In this document: piece after piece, positions 7,629 through 14,538 of the stretch | How positions within the stretch are numbered: the stretch's first letter is position 1 | Layout of the letters: every line of letters starts with the position of its first letter | Source of the DNA: an uncultured Fretibacterium sp. | GTDB taxonomy: Bacteria; Synergistota; Synergistia; Synergistales; Aminobacteriaceae | Assembly: GCF_938030725.1 (NCBI RefSeq) | Contig: NZ_CALHIQ010000070.1 | Location: 1 to 15,261 of the forward strand | Direction of reading: 5' to 3' | DNA length: 15,261 nt | Program-made: the position numbers and the translations under genes | The notes under the pieces: generated by a model | Seen by the model: only the letters and a program-made list of their open reading frames with translations | What the model was told of the DNA's origin: nothing | Database searches by the model: none

Positions 7629-8162
7629 GTGGTGAGCAGGAAGAACGACAATCAATCGGTGGTGACGCGGAGCGGTTTTGAGAGCATGACGGCCGAGCTG
7701 ACGAACCTTCGGACGGTCCGTCGGCTGGAGGTCGCCCGTCAGCTTGAGGAGGCCCGCGCCTTCGGCGACCTCAGCGAGAACGCGGAGTACGCCGCAGCCA
7801 AGGACGAGCAGAGCAGGGTCGAGGGGCGCATCATGGAGCTGGAGGTGATGCTCTCCAAGGTCAACGTCGTCGACGAGGCCAACCTGGACACGAATCGGGT
7901 GGGCATCGGCCTGACGGTTTCGCTTCGGGACCTCGACTCGAAGAAGGACTATACCTACACCCTGGTGGGCTCCGAGGAGCTCTCCAGTTCCAACAAGGAA
8001 AGCGCTTCAGCGGTTCAGCGCATCTCCCAGAAGAGCCCCGTCGGCCAGGCGATCCTCGGACACGCCATCGGCGACGAGGTCCACGTCAAGATCCCCCGCG
8101 GCACGCGCCGATTGAAGATCACGAGCATCGACCGTGGCGGCGTCAAGGCAAAAAGAAGCTGA
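7629..8162 (+). CDS. greA: Transcription elongation factor GreA
   Basis: GreA rescues backtracked RNA polymerase by stimulating transcript cleavage through the secondary channel. The 177-residue product (counted from GTG 7629) has the N-terminal coiled coil (about 12-78). Its tip is GDLSENAEY (46-54), carrying the acidic Asp47 and Glu50 that coordinate the catalytic Mg2+. The C-terminal FKBP-like domain (about 85-170) ends with the family pattern SPVGQAILGHAIGDEVHVKI (136-155). The length is slightly above the usual 158-160 because of an insertion of about ten residues in the C-terminal domain (SEELSSSNKESASAVQ region) and a basic tail. The GTG start is set by a perfect AGGAGG. The end overlaps the start of the GT4 gene by 29 bases, which is unusual for greA and suggests co-transcription with glycan genes. 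Confidence 0.96.
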   Translation: MVSRKNDNQSVVTRSGFESMTAELTNLRTVRRLEVARQLEEARAFGDLSENAEYAAAKDEQSRVEGRIMELEVMLSKVNVVDEANLDTNRVGIGLTVSLRDLDSKKDYTYTLVGSEELSSSNKESASAVQRISQKSPVGQAILGHAIGDEVHVKIPRGTRRLKITSIDRGGVKAKRS

Positions 8163-9333
8163 CGTTCCAGAACGAGCGGCATTTCCCAGGGTCCTCCTCC
8201 TCTGCCCCGACCTGGAGATCGGCGGGCTTCAGCGCGTCGCGGTGAACCTCGCCAAAGGGCTTTCCGACCTGGGAGTCCGCCCCACCTGCCTCGTCCTCCG
8301 TCGGGGTGGGGCCCTTCGCAGCCTCCTTCCGCAACACATCGAGGTTCATGAACTCGGCTGCACCAGCCAGCCCCTTGCCCTGCTCCTCCCTACCTCCAAA
8401 CTGGGCCGAGCCCTGAGGGCGGCTCGGCCGGACGTCGTCCTCTCCTTCGGACACATGACCAACCTGCTGGCCGCGTGGGCAAAGGCGCTGTGGGGCTTCT
8501 CCTTCTCCCTCGTCGCCTCGGAGCACAGCACGCTCAGTCAGCGCATAGCGGGCGGATCGACGCTCTCCCGCCTGCGGCGGAGGCTCCGCGCCCGATCGCT
8601 CTATCGTAAGGCCCGTTACGTCGTCTGCGTGTCGCAGGGCGTCGCGGAGGACCTGACGGCCCTTGGCATCGTCCCCGCCGAGAAGGCACGCGTCATCTAC
8701 AACCCTATCGTGGACCCCTCCATGCCGGAACAGGCGAAGGCTCCGGTGGACCACCCGTGGCTAGGAGAGGAGGTCCCCGTGCTGCTGGCCGTGGGCCGTC
8801 TGGTGGCCCTGAAGGCCTACGACGATCTGCTGCGGGCCTTCCAAATCTTCCGGGAGGAGGCCGGCCTCGCAGCGCGCCTCGTCCTCCTTGGAGAGGGTCC
8901 AGAGAGGGGACGCCTTGAGGCGTTGACCGCGACGCTCGGCCTGGAGGACTGCGTGTGCTTTGCGGGGCGTCAGACGAATCCCTACGCATGGATGGCGCGG
9001 GCTTCTGCGCTGGTGCTTTCCTCCCGTTGCGAGGGGTTCGGCAGCGTCCTGGCGGAGGCCATGGCATGCGGAACCAACGTCGTCGCCACGGATTGTCGAA
9101 GCGGACCGCGGGAGGTCCTGGAGGGCGGCCGCTGGGGACGTCTGGTCCCCGTGGGCGACGTTTCGGCGCTTGCGCGCGCGATGCGGGACGCGCTCCTCGA
9201 TCCCCTGCCTCACGCGGACCTGATCCAGGCCGCCGAACGCTTTTCCGTGGCCAGGTCCGCCGCTCTGTGGCGCGACCTCATCCTCGAGGCGGCGCAGGGC
9301 GACGGCAAATTGCAAAAGAGCGGAGAGAGGTAG
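8134..9333 (+). CDS. GT4-family glycosyltransferase
   Basis: A predicted cytoplasmic, membrane-peripheral retaining glycosyltransferase with two Rossmann domains (GT-B). The N-terminal domain has the glycine-rich loop DLEIGGLQRVAVNLAKGL (26-43) and the ASEHST segment (128-133). The C-terminal donor domain has LLAVGRLVALKAYDDLLRAF (217-236), LVLLGEGPERGRLEAL (249-264), and the E-x7-E motif from Glu300 to Glu308 in SSRCEGFGSVLAEAMACG (296-313). The 399-residue length is normal. The only usable in-frame start is GTG 8134, which overlaps greA by 29 bases with at best a weak ribosome site; an in-frame stop at 8113-8115 excludes anything earlier. Donor and acceptor sugars cannot be read from the sequence. 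It is followed after 6 bp by the GT9 gene. Confidence 0.93.
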   Translation: MAASRQKEADVPERAAFPRVLLLCPDLEIGGLQRVAVNLAKGLSDLGVRPTCLVLRRGGALRSLLPQHIEVHELGCTSQPLALLLPTSKLGRALRAARPDVVLSFGHMTNLLAAWAKALWGFSFSLVASEHSTLSQRIAGGSTLSRLRRRLRARSLYRKARYVVCVSQGVAEDLTALGIVPAEKARVIYNPIVDPSMPEQAKAPVDHPWLGEEVPVLLAVGRLVALKAYDDLLRAFQIFREEAGLAARLVLLGEGPERGRLEALTATLGLEDCVCFAGRQTNPYAWMARASALVLSSRCEGFGSVLAEAMACGTNVVATDCRSGPREVLEGGRWGRLVPVGDVSALARAMRDALLDPLPHADLIQAAERFSVARSAALWRDLILEAAQGDGKLQKSGER

Positions 9334-9339
9334 GGCAAC

Positions 9340-10317
9340 ATGAGCATCGTTCGTCCAAAGGACGGGGACAGGGTGTTGTGGATTCGCTTCAGCGCCTTCG
9401 GGGACGTGCTGCAGTGCGCCGCCGGCGCGCGGGCCTTCAAGAAGGCCTTTCCCGGAACGCGGCTGACGTTCCTTACGCAGAAGGAATACGGCGGCATCCT
9501 CGGCGGGCAGCCGTACATCGACGACCTCCTCTTCTGGGACCTCAAGCGCCCCTGGAGCTTTTTCTCCGTCATCCGCCGGATACGCGGCCGATACCAGTGG
9601 CTGGTCAGCCAGCACCGAGGCGCCGCCGCCGCCCTCACCGCCCTCCTCAGCAAGGCCCCCATCCGGCTGGGGTACAACAGCGGACTTCAGTTCGCCTACA
9701 CCACGACGCACTGGGAGTACCTGGACGCGCTGGGCGTGGACTTCACCAGCCGCCTCGAACCGGCCATCTTCACGACGGAAAGCGACAGGGCCGAGGCGCA
9801 GGCCATGCTGAAGCCCCTGCCCCCGCGGCGCCTCCTCTGCATCATCGGCGCCAGCAAGCCCCAGAAGTTCTGGCCCATCCCTCACTGGATCGACTTCCTT
9901 CGTCCCCTCGTCGGCCAGGGGTGGGGCGTCGTCCTGAACGGCCACGGCGAGAGGGAGATGCGGACGGCTCAGGAGATCGCCGGAGCGCTCGCAAGCCCCC
10001 TCGTGTTGAACCTCGTGGGAAGGGCGGACTTCTCCCTCATGGCGGCCCTGGCGCAGTCCTGCACCGCCGCCGTCGGCAACGACACGGGCCCCCTCCACCT
10101 GGCCGCCCTCGTCGGGACGCCGACGCTAGGCTTCTTCGGCGTCACCGACGCCTGGGAGATGGGCTTCCGTATGCCCTGGTTTCGGGAGGTCCGCGTCACC
10201 TGCCCTCTCGCCGGCTGCCGCAACTACGACTGCCCCAAGGATTGCCTCGCGGACATCGGGCCGCAGCAGGCCCTTGCCGCGTTCCAAAGGATGCGGGAGG
10301 AGCTCTCGATCCGATGA
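9340..10317 (+). CDS. GT9-family glycosyltransferase (heptosyltransferase-like)
   Basis: A 325-residue member of the ADP-heptose:LPS heptosyltransferase superfamily (GT9), expected to add a heptose or related sugar to a lipooligosaccharide core at the inner face of the membrane. Visible motifs are RFSAFGDVLQ (16-25) with the putative catalytic Asp22, KPQKFWPIPHWIDFL (173-187) with the phosphate-binding Lys176 region, and GNDTGPLHLAALVGTPTLGF (246-265) in the donor domain. Four cysteines cluster at 288, 293, 298 and 302 in VTCPLAGCRNYDCPKDC, a pattern seen in many GT9 proteins and perhaps structural or metal-binding. The ATG at 9340 has a GAGAGG site nearby. Its TGA overlaps the ATG of the next gene (ATGA). 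Presence of a GT9 enzyme favours a diderm with an LPS-like outer membrane. The exact sugar is not determined. Confidence 0.93.
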   Translation: MSIVRPKDGDRVLWIRFSAFGDVLQCAAGARAFKKAFPGTRLTFLTQKEYGGILGGQPYIDDLLFWDLKRPWSFFSVIRRIRGRYQWLVSQHRGAAAALTALLSKAPIRLGYNSGLQFAYTTTHWEYLDALGVDFTSRLEPAIFTTESDRAEAQAMLKPLPPRRLLCIIGASKPQKFWPIPHWIDFLRPLVGQGWGVVLNGHGEREMRTAQEIAGALASPLVLNLVGRADFSLMAALAQSCTAAVGNDTGPLHLAALVGTPTLGFFGVTDAWEMGFRMPWFREVRVTCPLAGCRNYDCPKDCLADIGPQQALAAFQRMREELSIR

Positions 10318-11450
10318 GGCTGACCGTGACGGCGCTCTGCTCGCTGCCGGCGCTCGTCCTGCTGGCCCTGAGCCTTAAGGGGAAAAGTCCGGGACAGATG
10401 CTCTACGGCCTCGTCCGCGAGGCAGAGAAGGGCCTGCGCCGCGTGGGCCTCTGCGTTCCGGCGCTTCGGTCGTGGGTCATGGAGCGGAATCCTCAACGGG
10501 CCTTCCGCTCTCCCTTCGCTCGCCTGAACGGGGCCGTTCCGGATCACTCCCCCATCCTCCTGAACCTGCCGACCTCCGACGGGTCCGGCGAGGCCACGCA
10601 TCCCGACGTCCTCCACGTCCCCCAGGGCTGGGGGGCCGGAGGCTGGACGTGGCTCATGGCCATGACGCCCTATCCCCTTGGGACCGACTACCACGAGAAC
10701 CCGGAGTTCTGCGTTTCCTACGACGGCATCCAGTGGACGGTCCCGGAAGGGCTGCACCCTCCCCTGGCCCGCGTCCCGCTCAGGCCACGGAACGGAGCCC
10801 GCGCGGAGTTCCACTCGGACCCCTCGCTCCTCCTGGCGAAGGACGGCGAGCTGCTGTACTATTATCGCTGGACGGCGGTCTTCAGCTCGGAAACGGAGAA
10901 TCGAATCCTGTTGATGACCTCCCGTGACGGGGTCCACTGGACGCCGCCCGAGGCGGTCTTGGAGGAAAGGCGCCCCACGGGGCTGGACCGTAAGTTTCTC
11001 TCGCCAAGCGCGCTTTTCCTGAACGGGGAGTACGCGCTCTGGACGGTGGACTGCGAGGGCGGAGAGCGCTTCATCGTTCGGCGCTCAGGGCCCGACGGGC
11101 GCCATTGGGGCGATCCGGTGCGCACCGCGGTCAGCGCGCCGTTCCCCCTGAACGCCCCATGGCACCTCGACGTGGCCGATGACAAGGGGGTCCTCCGCAT
11201 CCTCCTGACGACGGCGGCCGAACGTGGCTACGAGGCAGAGCTCTTCCTCGGAAGCGGCGACGGGCTTTCATGGAAGGTCGAAGGGAAACCCTTCACTCCC
11301 GCGTACCACTTTGAGGGAAAGAGGGTTTACCGCTCCTCGCTGGTGCCCCTGGGCAACGGACGGCGCCGCATCTACTACTCCGCCTTGTCCCTCAGCGGGA
11401 CGTGGAACGTCGCGATGCTGGACGTGGCGACCGGGAAGGACAACAGATGA
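10314..11450 (+). CDS. Membrane-anchored beta-propeller protein (glycosidase-like)
   Basis: A 378-residue protein with an N-terminal hydrophobic segment (residues 5-21, no clear lipobox), so probably anchored or exported. The remainder looks like a beta-propeller of the GH32/GH43 or sialidase type. Four evenly spaced S-x-D-G-x-x-W turns are seen: SYDGIQW (135-141), SRDGVHW (203-209), SGPDGRHW (258-265) and SGDGLSW (314-320). Blade-start strands include THPDVLHVPQGWG (95-107), HENPEF (127-132), FHSDPSLLLAKDGELLYYYR (166-185) and SPSALFLNGEYALW (230-243). I recall the THPDV..GW...M..TPYP..ENP pattern from uncharacterised proteins of bacteria and phages. Acidic residues Asp98, Glu128 and Asp169 are candidates for an active site, but activity is unproven and it may only bind glycan. 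The ATG overlaps the GT9 stop, so it was placed here as part of the glycan operon. Confidence 0.85.
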   Translation: MRLTVTALCSLPALVLLALSLKGKSPGQMLYGLVREAEKGLRRVGLCVPALRSWVMERNPQRAFRSPFARLNGAVPDHSPILLNLPTSDGSGEATHPDVLHVPQGWGAGGWTWLMAMTPYPLGTDYHENPEFCVSYDGIQWTVPEGLHPPLARVPLRPRNGARAEFHSDPSLLLAKDGELLYYYRWTAVFSSETENRILLMTSRDGVHWTPPEAVLEERRPTGLDRKFLSPSALFLNGEYALWTVDCEGGERFIVRRSGPDGRHWGDPVRTAVSAPFPLNAPWHLDVADDKGVLRILLTTAAERGYEAELFLGSGDGLSWKVEGKPFTPAYHFEGKRVYRSSLVPLGNGRRRIYYSALSLSGTWNVAMLDVATGKDNR

Positions 11451-11466
11451 AAAGGAGATGGCGTCA

Positions 11467-12498
11467 TTGAGCGAGAAGCCGATGTCGCAGTATCGAACGC
11501 TTCACCCGATGTTCCCCGCGCTCCAGGGGAAAGAGCACTGCTGGTTGGTCACGGGGGCGGCTGGTTTTATCGGTTCACACCTTGTGGAGGCCCTGCTCTC
11601 CATGGGACAGAGGGTCACCGCATTGGACGACCTCAGCGCGGGGCGTCAGCAAAACCTTGAGCTCGCCGTCGAGGCGGCCGGCCCTGACTCTGGCGCCCGC
11701 CTTCGCTTTATCGAGGGAACCATCACCGACCCCGAACAGTGTCTGGAGGCGGCCGAGGGGGCCGACTTCGTCCTCCACCACGCGGCCCTGGCGTCCGTGC
11801 CGGGCTCCATAGAGGCCCCAGCGCGGTTCAGCCGCGTCAACGCCGAGGGTTTCGTCAACGTCCTTGAGGCCGCGCGAAAGGGAGGCGCGCGCCGGGTGGT
11901 CTACGCCTCATCCAGCGCCGTCTACGGGGACGCTCAACGCCTCCCCCAGATCGAAGCGGAAACGGGGGCCTGCCTTTCCCCTTACGCGCTGACCAAGGCC
12001 GTAAACGAGCTTTACGCCAACCTGTGGACCCGCCTCTATCACGTTGACTGCATCGGCCTTCGCTATTTCAACGTCTTCGGGCCAAGGCAGGACCCCGAAG
12101 GGGCCTACGCCCCCGTCATCCCGCGCTGGATCGATGCTGTCCGAAAGGGCGAATCTCCCGTCCTCTACGGGGACGGGACGGCGACGCGGGACTTCTGCCC
12201 CGTCTACAACGTGGTCCTGGCCAACCTGCTGGCAGCCCTGACCGATGCCCCGGACGCAACAGGCGGCGTGTTCAACGTCGCCTGCGGGAAAAGCGTCACC
12301 CTGAACGAGCTCCTGTCGCTCATCGCTGCCAACTTCGCGCCCGACCGTACCGTCCAGCCGGTCCAAGAGCCGGCACGGGAGGGCGACATCCGCCACTCCT
12401 CGGCCTCCATCGAACGAGCCGCCCGCATCCTCGGGTATCGTCCTCTCCAGTTCCTCGAGGACGGTCTAAAGGCGCTTGCCGCCCAGACGTCCGATTAA
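11467..12498 (+). CDS. UDP-N-acetylglucosamine 4-epimerase, WbpP/TviC type
   Basis: A short-chain (extended SDR) epimerase that most resembles Pseudomonas WbpP and Salmonella TviC, which interconvert UDP-GlcNAc and UDP-GalNAc using NAD+. Counting from TTG 11467 (343 residues): the NAD-binding TGAAGFIGS (29-37), HHAALASVPGSI (104-115), YASSSAVYGD (146-155), the catalytic SPYALTKAVNELYA (171-184) with Tyr173 and Lys177, LRYFNVFGPRQDPEGAYAPV (198-217) and GDGTATRDF (235-243). WbpP as I recall it has SVPRSI and an RDFCYIEN segment; here they are SVPGSI and RDFCPVYN, so specificity could differ. AAAGGAG (11451-11457) directly abuts ATG 11458 but is 9 bases from TTG 11467, so I favour the TTG. ATG 11482 matches the homologue start best but lacks a site. 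It presumably supplies donor sugar to the two upstream transferases. Confidence 0.88.
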   Translation: MSEKPMSQYRTLHPMFPALQGKEHCWLVTGAAGFIGSHLVEALLSMGQRVTALDDLSAGRQQNLELAVEAAGPDSGARLRFIEGTITDPEQCLEAAEGADFVLHHAALASVPGSIEAPARFSRVNAEGFVNVLEAARKGGARRVVYASSSAVYGDAQRLPQIEAETGACLSPYALTKAVNELYANLWTRLYHVDCIGLRYFNVFGPRQDPEGAYAPVIPRWIDAVRKGESPVLYGDGTATRDFCPVYNVVLANLLAALTDAPDATGGVFNVACGKSVTLNELLSLIAANFAPDRTVQPVQEPAREGDIRHSSASIERAARILGYRPLQFLEDGLKALAAQTSD

Positions 12499-12562
12499 CG
12501 GCTAACGGGCAGCGCACCGCCCTTCGGCCAATCAATCAGACTCCGCATCGGAGCGTGCACAT

Positions 12563-12595
12563 ACGAAAAGAGGGGGCCTAGCCCCCTCTTTTCGT
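12563..12595. terminator. Bidirectional intrinsic terminator
   Basis: ACGAAAAGAGGGGGC (12563-12577) pairs perfectly with 12581-12595 around the three-base loop CTA. The GC core is followed by TCTTTTCG on the plus strand, and by symmetry on the minus strand. It lies between the stop of the epimerase and the stop of the convergent SH3-domain gene, 17 bp from the latter, so it can end both transcripts. Confidence 0.9.
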
Positions 12596-12611
12596 TCGCG
12601 TTGACGCGTAT

Positions 12612-14411
12612 CTATCGATCGGTATCCACCGCGATACTCTGTACTAGTCCGTCCTTGCCCAATTGGAAGGTCAGGGATGCCTTTCCTCCCTCGCGGTACT
12701 GAATCTGCCGCTGAGATAGGGACGTGGGGTACCCCATGGCCTTAAAGAGCGCCTCCTGCGACATACCGACCCTCAGCTTATTGGGCAGGTCGCGCTTTGT
12801 CGAAACCTTCAGATGCGTGACCTCATCGCCCGAAAAACCGGCGCTCACTCCGGCCCACTCCATGACGGCGTCCGTGTTCTTGGTGGGCTGTCCCAGCTTT
12901 TGCGTCAGGGCGGCGCGATCTCCGCCAAAGGCCATGATGAAGGCTGCGGCATACCCCGTGGGCAGCGGTTCGCCCAGCGGCTGAAGGTATCGGCCAAAGA
13001 TCCACCCCTCCCTCTCGTTGGAACGAATTCGGTACCACGTCCCCTTAAACTTTCCCGCCTGCCCCTCCCAGGTACCCGTTATGGACACGACCGTGTTCAC
13101 CGAAAGGCGCGTCAGGGACTTGGAGGAGGTCGAATGATCCTCCCTCAGGTTCACGTCCGTGCCCGTCGTGATGCCGCGTTTCAGAGAGAGGTCTGGAGAG
13201 AAGGAAGACAGGATGCTCGTCAGGTCCCTAGCGGGGGTGACGGGCTGCACCACGGGGATGTCCTCCGATTTTTTCTCGCTCTCGATGATGAGGTTGGGCT
13301 GGACAAGGGGGGGCAGGTCGTCCGGGGGAAGCTTCCGGAGTCCCAGCAGGAACCACAGGGTACCACCCACGATGAACATGAGCAGCAGGAAGCCCAGCAC
13401 CCGTCGGCCGGCGGAGCTGCGGCGCCTCTTACGGCGCCGCGCGTACTGCGAGAACTCGTGGTAGGCGACGTCGGGCTCAACGTCGAGGTCGATGGGGCGG
13501 CGCGGAAGGCCCGACTCCTCCCGGATGGGACGAACGATCACCTTGTGGGGCGGGAGAGGTTCTACCTGCTCGTACAGAGGGGCTTCCTCATCCTCGTATT
13601 CGTCTCTTTCGCTCCTGTCCACGGCAAGCGGTCGAGAAGCTGTGCGTAGGCCACCGGCCTCCGGCGCGGCGCGTTCGGCCTCAAGATCAGGCTCTTCCGG
13701 CCCAGCCGCCTCGGACGGCGACACAGCCTGGACCTTCTCGACGGGCTCCGCTTCCATCGTCAGGTCGGATTCCGGGACGACCGTTTCCTCCCGATGTTCC
13801 TGGACCTGGACCGGAATATGGAGGCTCGCCCCGCAGTTGGGGCAGAAACGGTGCTCAATGGCCACGGTCGCTCCACAGGTGGGGCAGGTCTTGGAGGTCC
13901 GCCTCCTGACCTTATGGCCCTCTTTTCCGGTCGGCTCTATCGAGGCGGCGGGCTTCGCCTCATGCTTTGCTCCACGGAGGCGGCTGCGCTCAAAAGCCGC
14001 TTCGTAATCCCGTTCGTCCTCCTCGTCTTCCGCTTCCTCGTCCTCGCCTTCGTAATCCTCGGCGTCGTCGTAGTCGTAGTCATAGTCGTATCGGTCGGGA
14101 CTGGAACGCAGGAAGAAGCAAAGAAGGGCACAGAAGAGGTAAATCCCGCCATAGGCCCATATCTCTCTGGGGGCAAAGGAGCAGAGGGCCGTCCCCAAGG
14201 CGAAGAAGACGGCACCCCATCGGCTCCTGTTGAACGCCAGGAGGCCCCCAATCATCGCGGGGACGACGGAGGCGAGGGGCATGGAGGCCCGCCAGATGGG
14301 GAGAACGTCCGTCGAGGGCACGCCCGACAGCGAACTCAAAAGTATAAAAACTCCGTGAACAATGGATGTAACCGCCGCTCCAATGGATAGAGCAAAAATA
14401 GTCCAACGCAT
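12612..14411 (-). CDS. Multidomain membrane protein: zinc ribbon, SH3b, BamE-like repeats
   Basis: A 599-residue protein of unknown function. In order: an N-terminal domain with about four hydrophobic segments (5-27, 43-60, 66-80, 86-101); an acidic tract (108-137) opening with a DY repeat; a zinc ribbon with Cys176, Cys179, Cys190 and Cys193 (CPTCG...CPNCG); a charged low-complexity linker; a basic cluster then a membrane segment (about 337-357); a bacterial SH3 domain (417-479, DVNLRE...TWYRIR...EGWIFGRYL); and a C-terminal region (490-599) with two related units centred on LGQPT (506-510) and MGYPT (559-563). With five hydrophobic segments, the zinc ribbon and the SH3/C-terminal part could lie on opposite membrane faces; this depends on topology. 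The ATG at 14411 has GGAGG eight bases upstream; a TTG at 14414 is a poorer alternative. It may sense or bind cell wall. Downstream of the Sua5-type gene, 127 bp away. Confidence 0.85.
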   Translation of the reverse strand: MRWTIFALSIGAAVTSIVHGVFILLSSLSGVPSTDVLPIWRASMPLASVVPAMIGGLLAFNRSRWGAVFFALGTALCSFAPREIWAYGGIYLFCALLCFFLRSSPDRYDYDYDYDDAEDYEGEDEEAEDEEDERDYEAAFERSRLRGAKHEAKPAASIEPTGKEGHKVRRRTSKTCPTCGATVAIEHRFCPNCGASLHIPVQVQEHREETVVPESDLTMEAEPVEKVQAVSPSEAAGPEEPDLEAERAAPEAGGLRTASRPLAVDRSERDEYEDEEAPLYEQVEPLPPHKVIVRPIREESGLPRRPIDLDVEPDVAYHEFSQYARRRKRRRSSAGRRVLGFLLLMFIVGGTLWFLLGLRKLPPDDLPPLVQPNLIIESEKKSEDIPVVQPVTPARDLTSILSSFSPDLSLKRGITTGTDVNLREDHSTSSKSLTRLSVNTVVSITGTWEGQAGKFKGTWYRIRSNEREGWIFGRYLQPLGEPLPTGYAAAFIMAFGGDRAALTQKLGQPTKNTDAVMEWAGVSAGFSGDEVTHLKVSTKRDLPNKLRVGMSQEALFKAMGYPTSLSQRQIQYREGGKASLTFQLGKDGLVQSIAVDTDR

Positions 14412-14490
14412 CAATCATTCCTCCAGGGCAGAGATCTCCCGTCCTCCGGCTGAGCCGCTCACCATGGCCCCCTGACGGCGTTCCGCCAAA

Positions 14491-14518
14491 ACTTTAAACG
14501 AAAACGAAGAAAGCGCAA
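14491..14518 (-). promoter_or_regulatory. Weak promoter candidate for the SH3-domain gene
   Basis: On the minus strand TTGCGC (14513-14518) and TAAAGT (14491-14496) are separated by 16 bases in a T-rich patch, each matching four of six consensus positions. It would give a leader of about 73 nt. Confidence 0.25.
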
Positions 14519-14538
14519 GGGCTTTATTACCCGAACGG

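Noticed and set aside
8761..10098. A 445-codon minus-strand open frame opposite the GT4 and GT9 genes
   Set aside because: Antisense to two well-supported glycosyltransferases; low-complexity product without motifs.
8955..10313. Upstream 453 codons of the open frame that contains the propeller gene, as if it were a fused domain
   Set aside because: This part is the shadow of the GT4 and GT9 genes, rich in Arg, Gly and Pro. The real gene starts at ATG 10314, overlapping the GT9 stop.
11224..11466. N-terminal extension of the epimerase from ATG 11224
   Set aside because: It overlaps the end of the propeller gene in another frame, and WbpP-like proteins start near residue MSQYR; the ribosome site is at 11451-11457.
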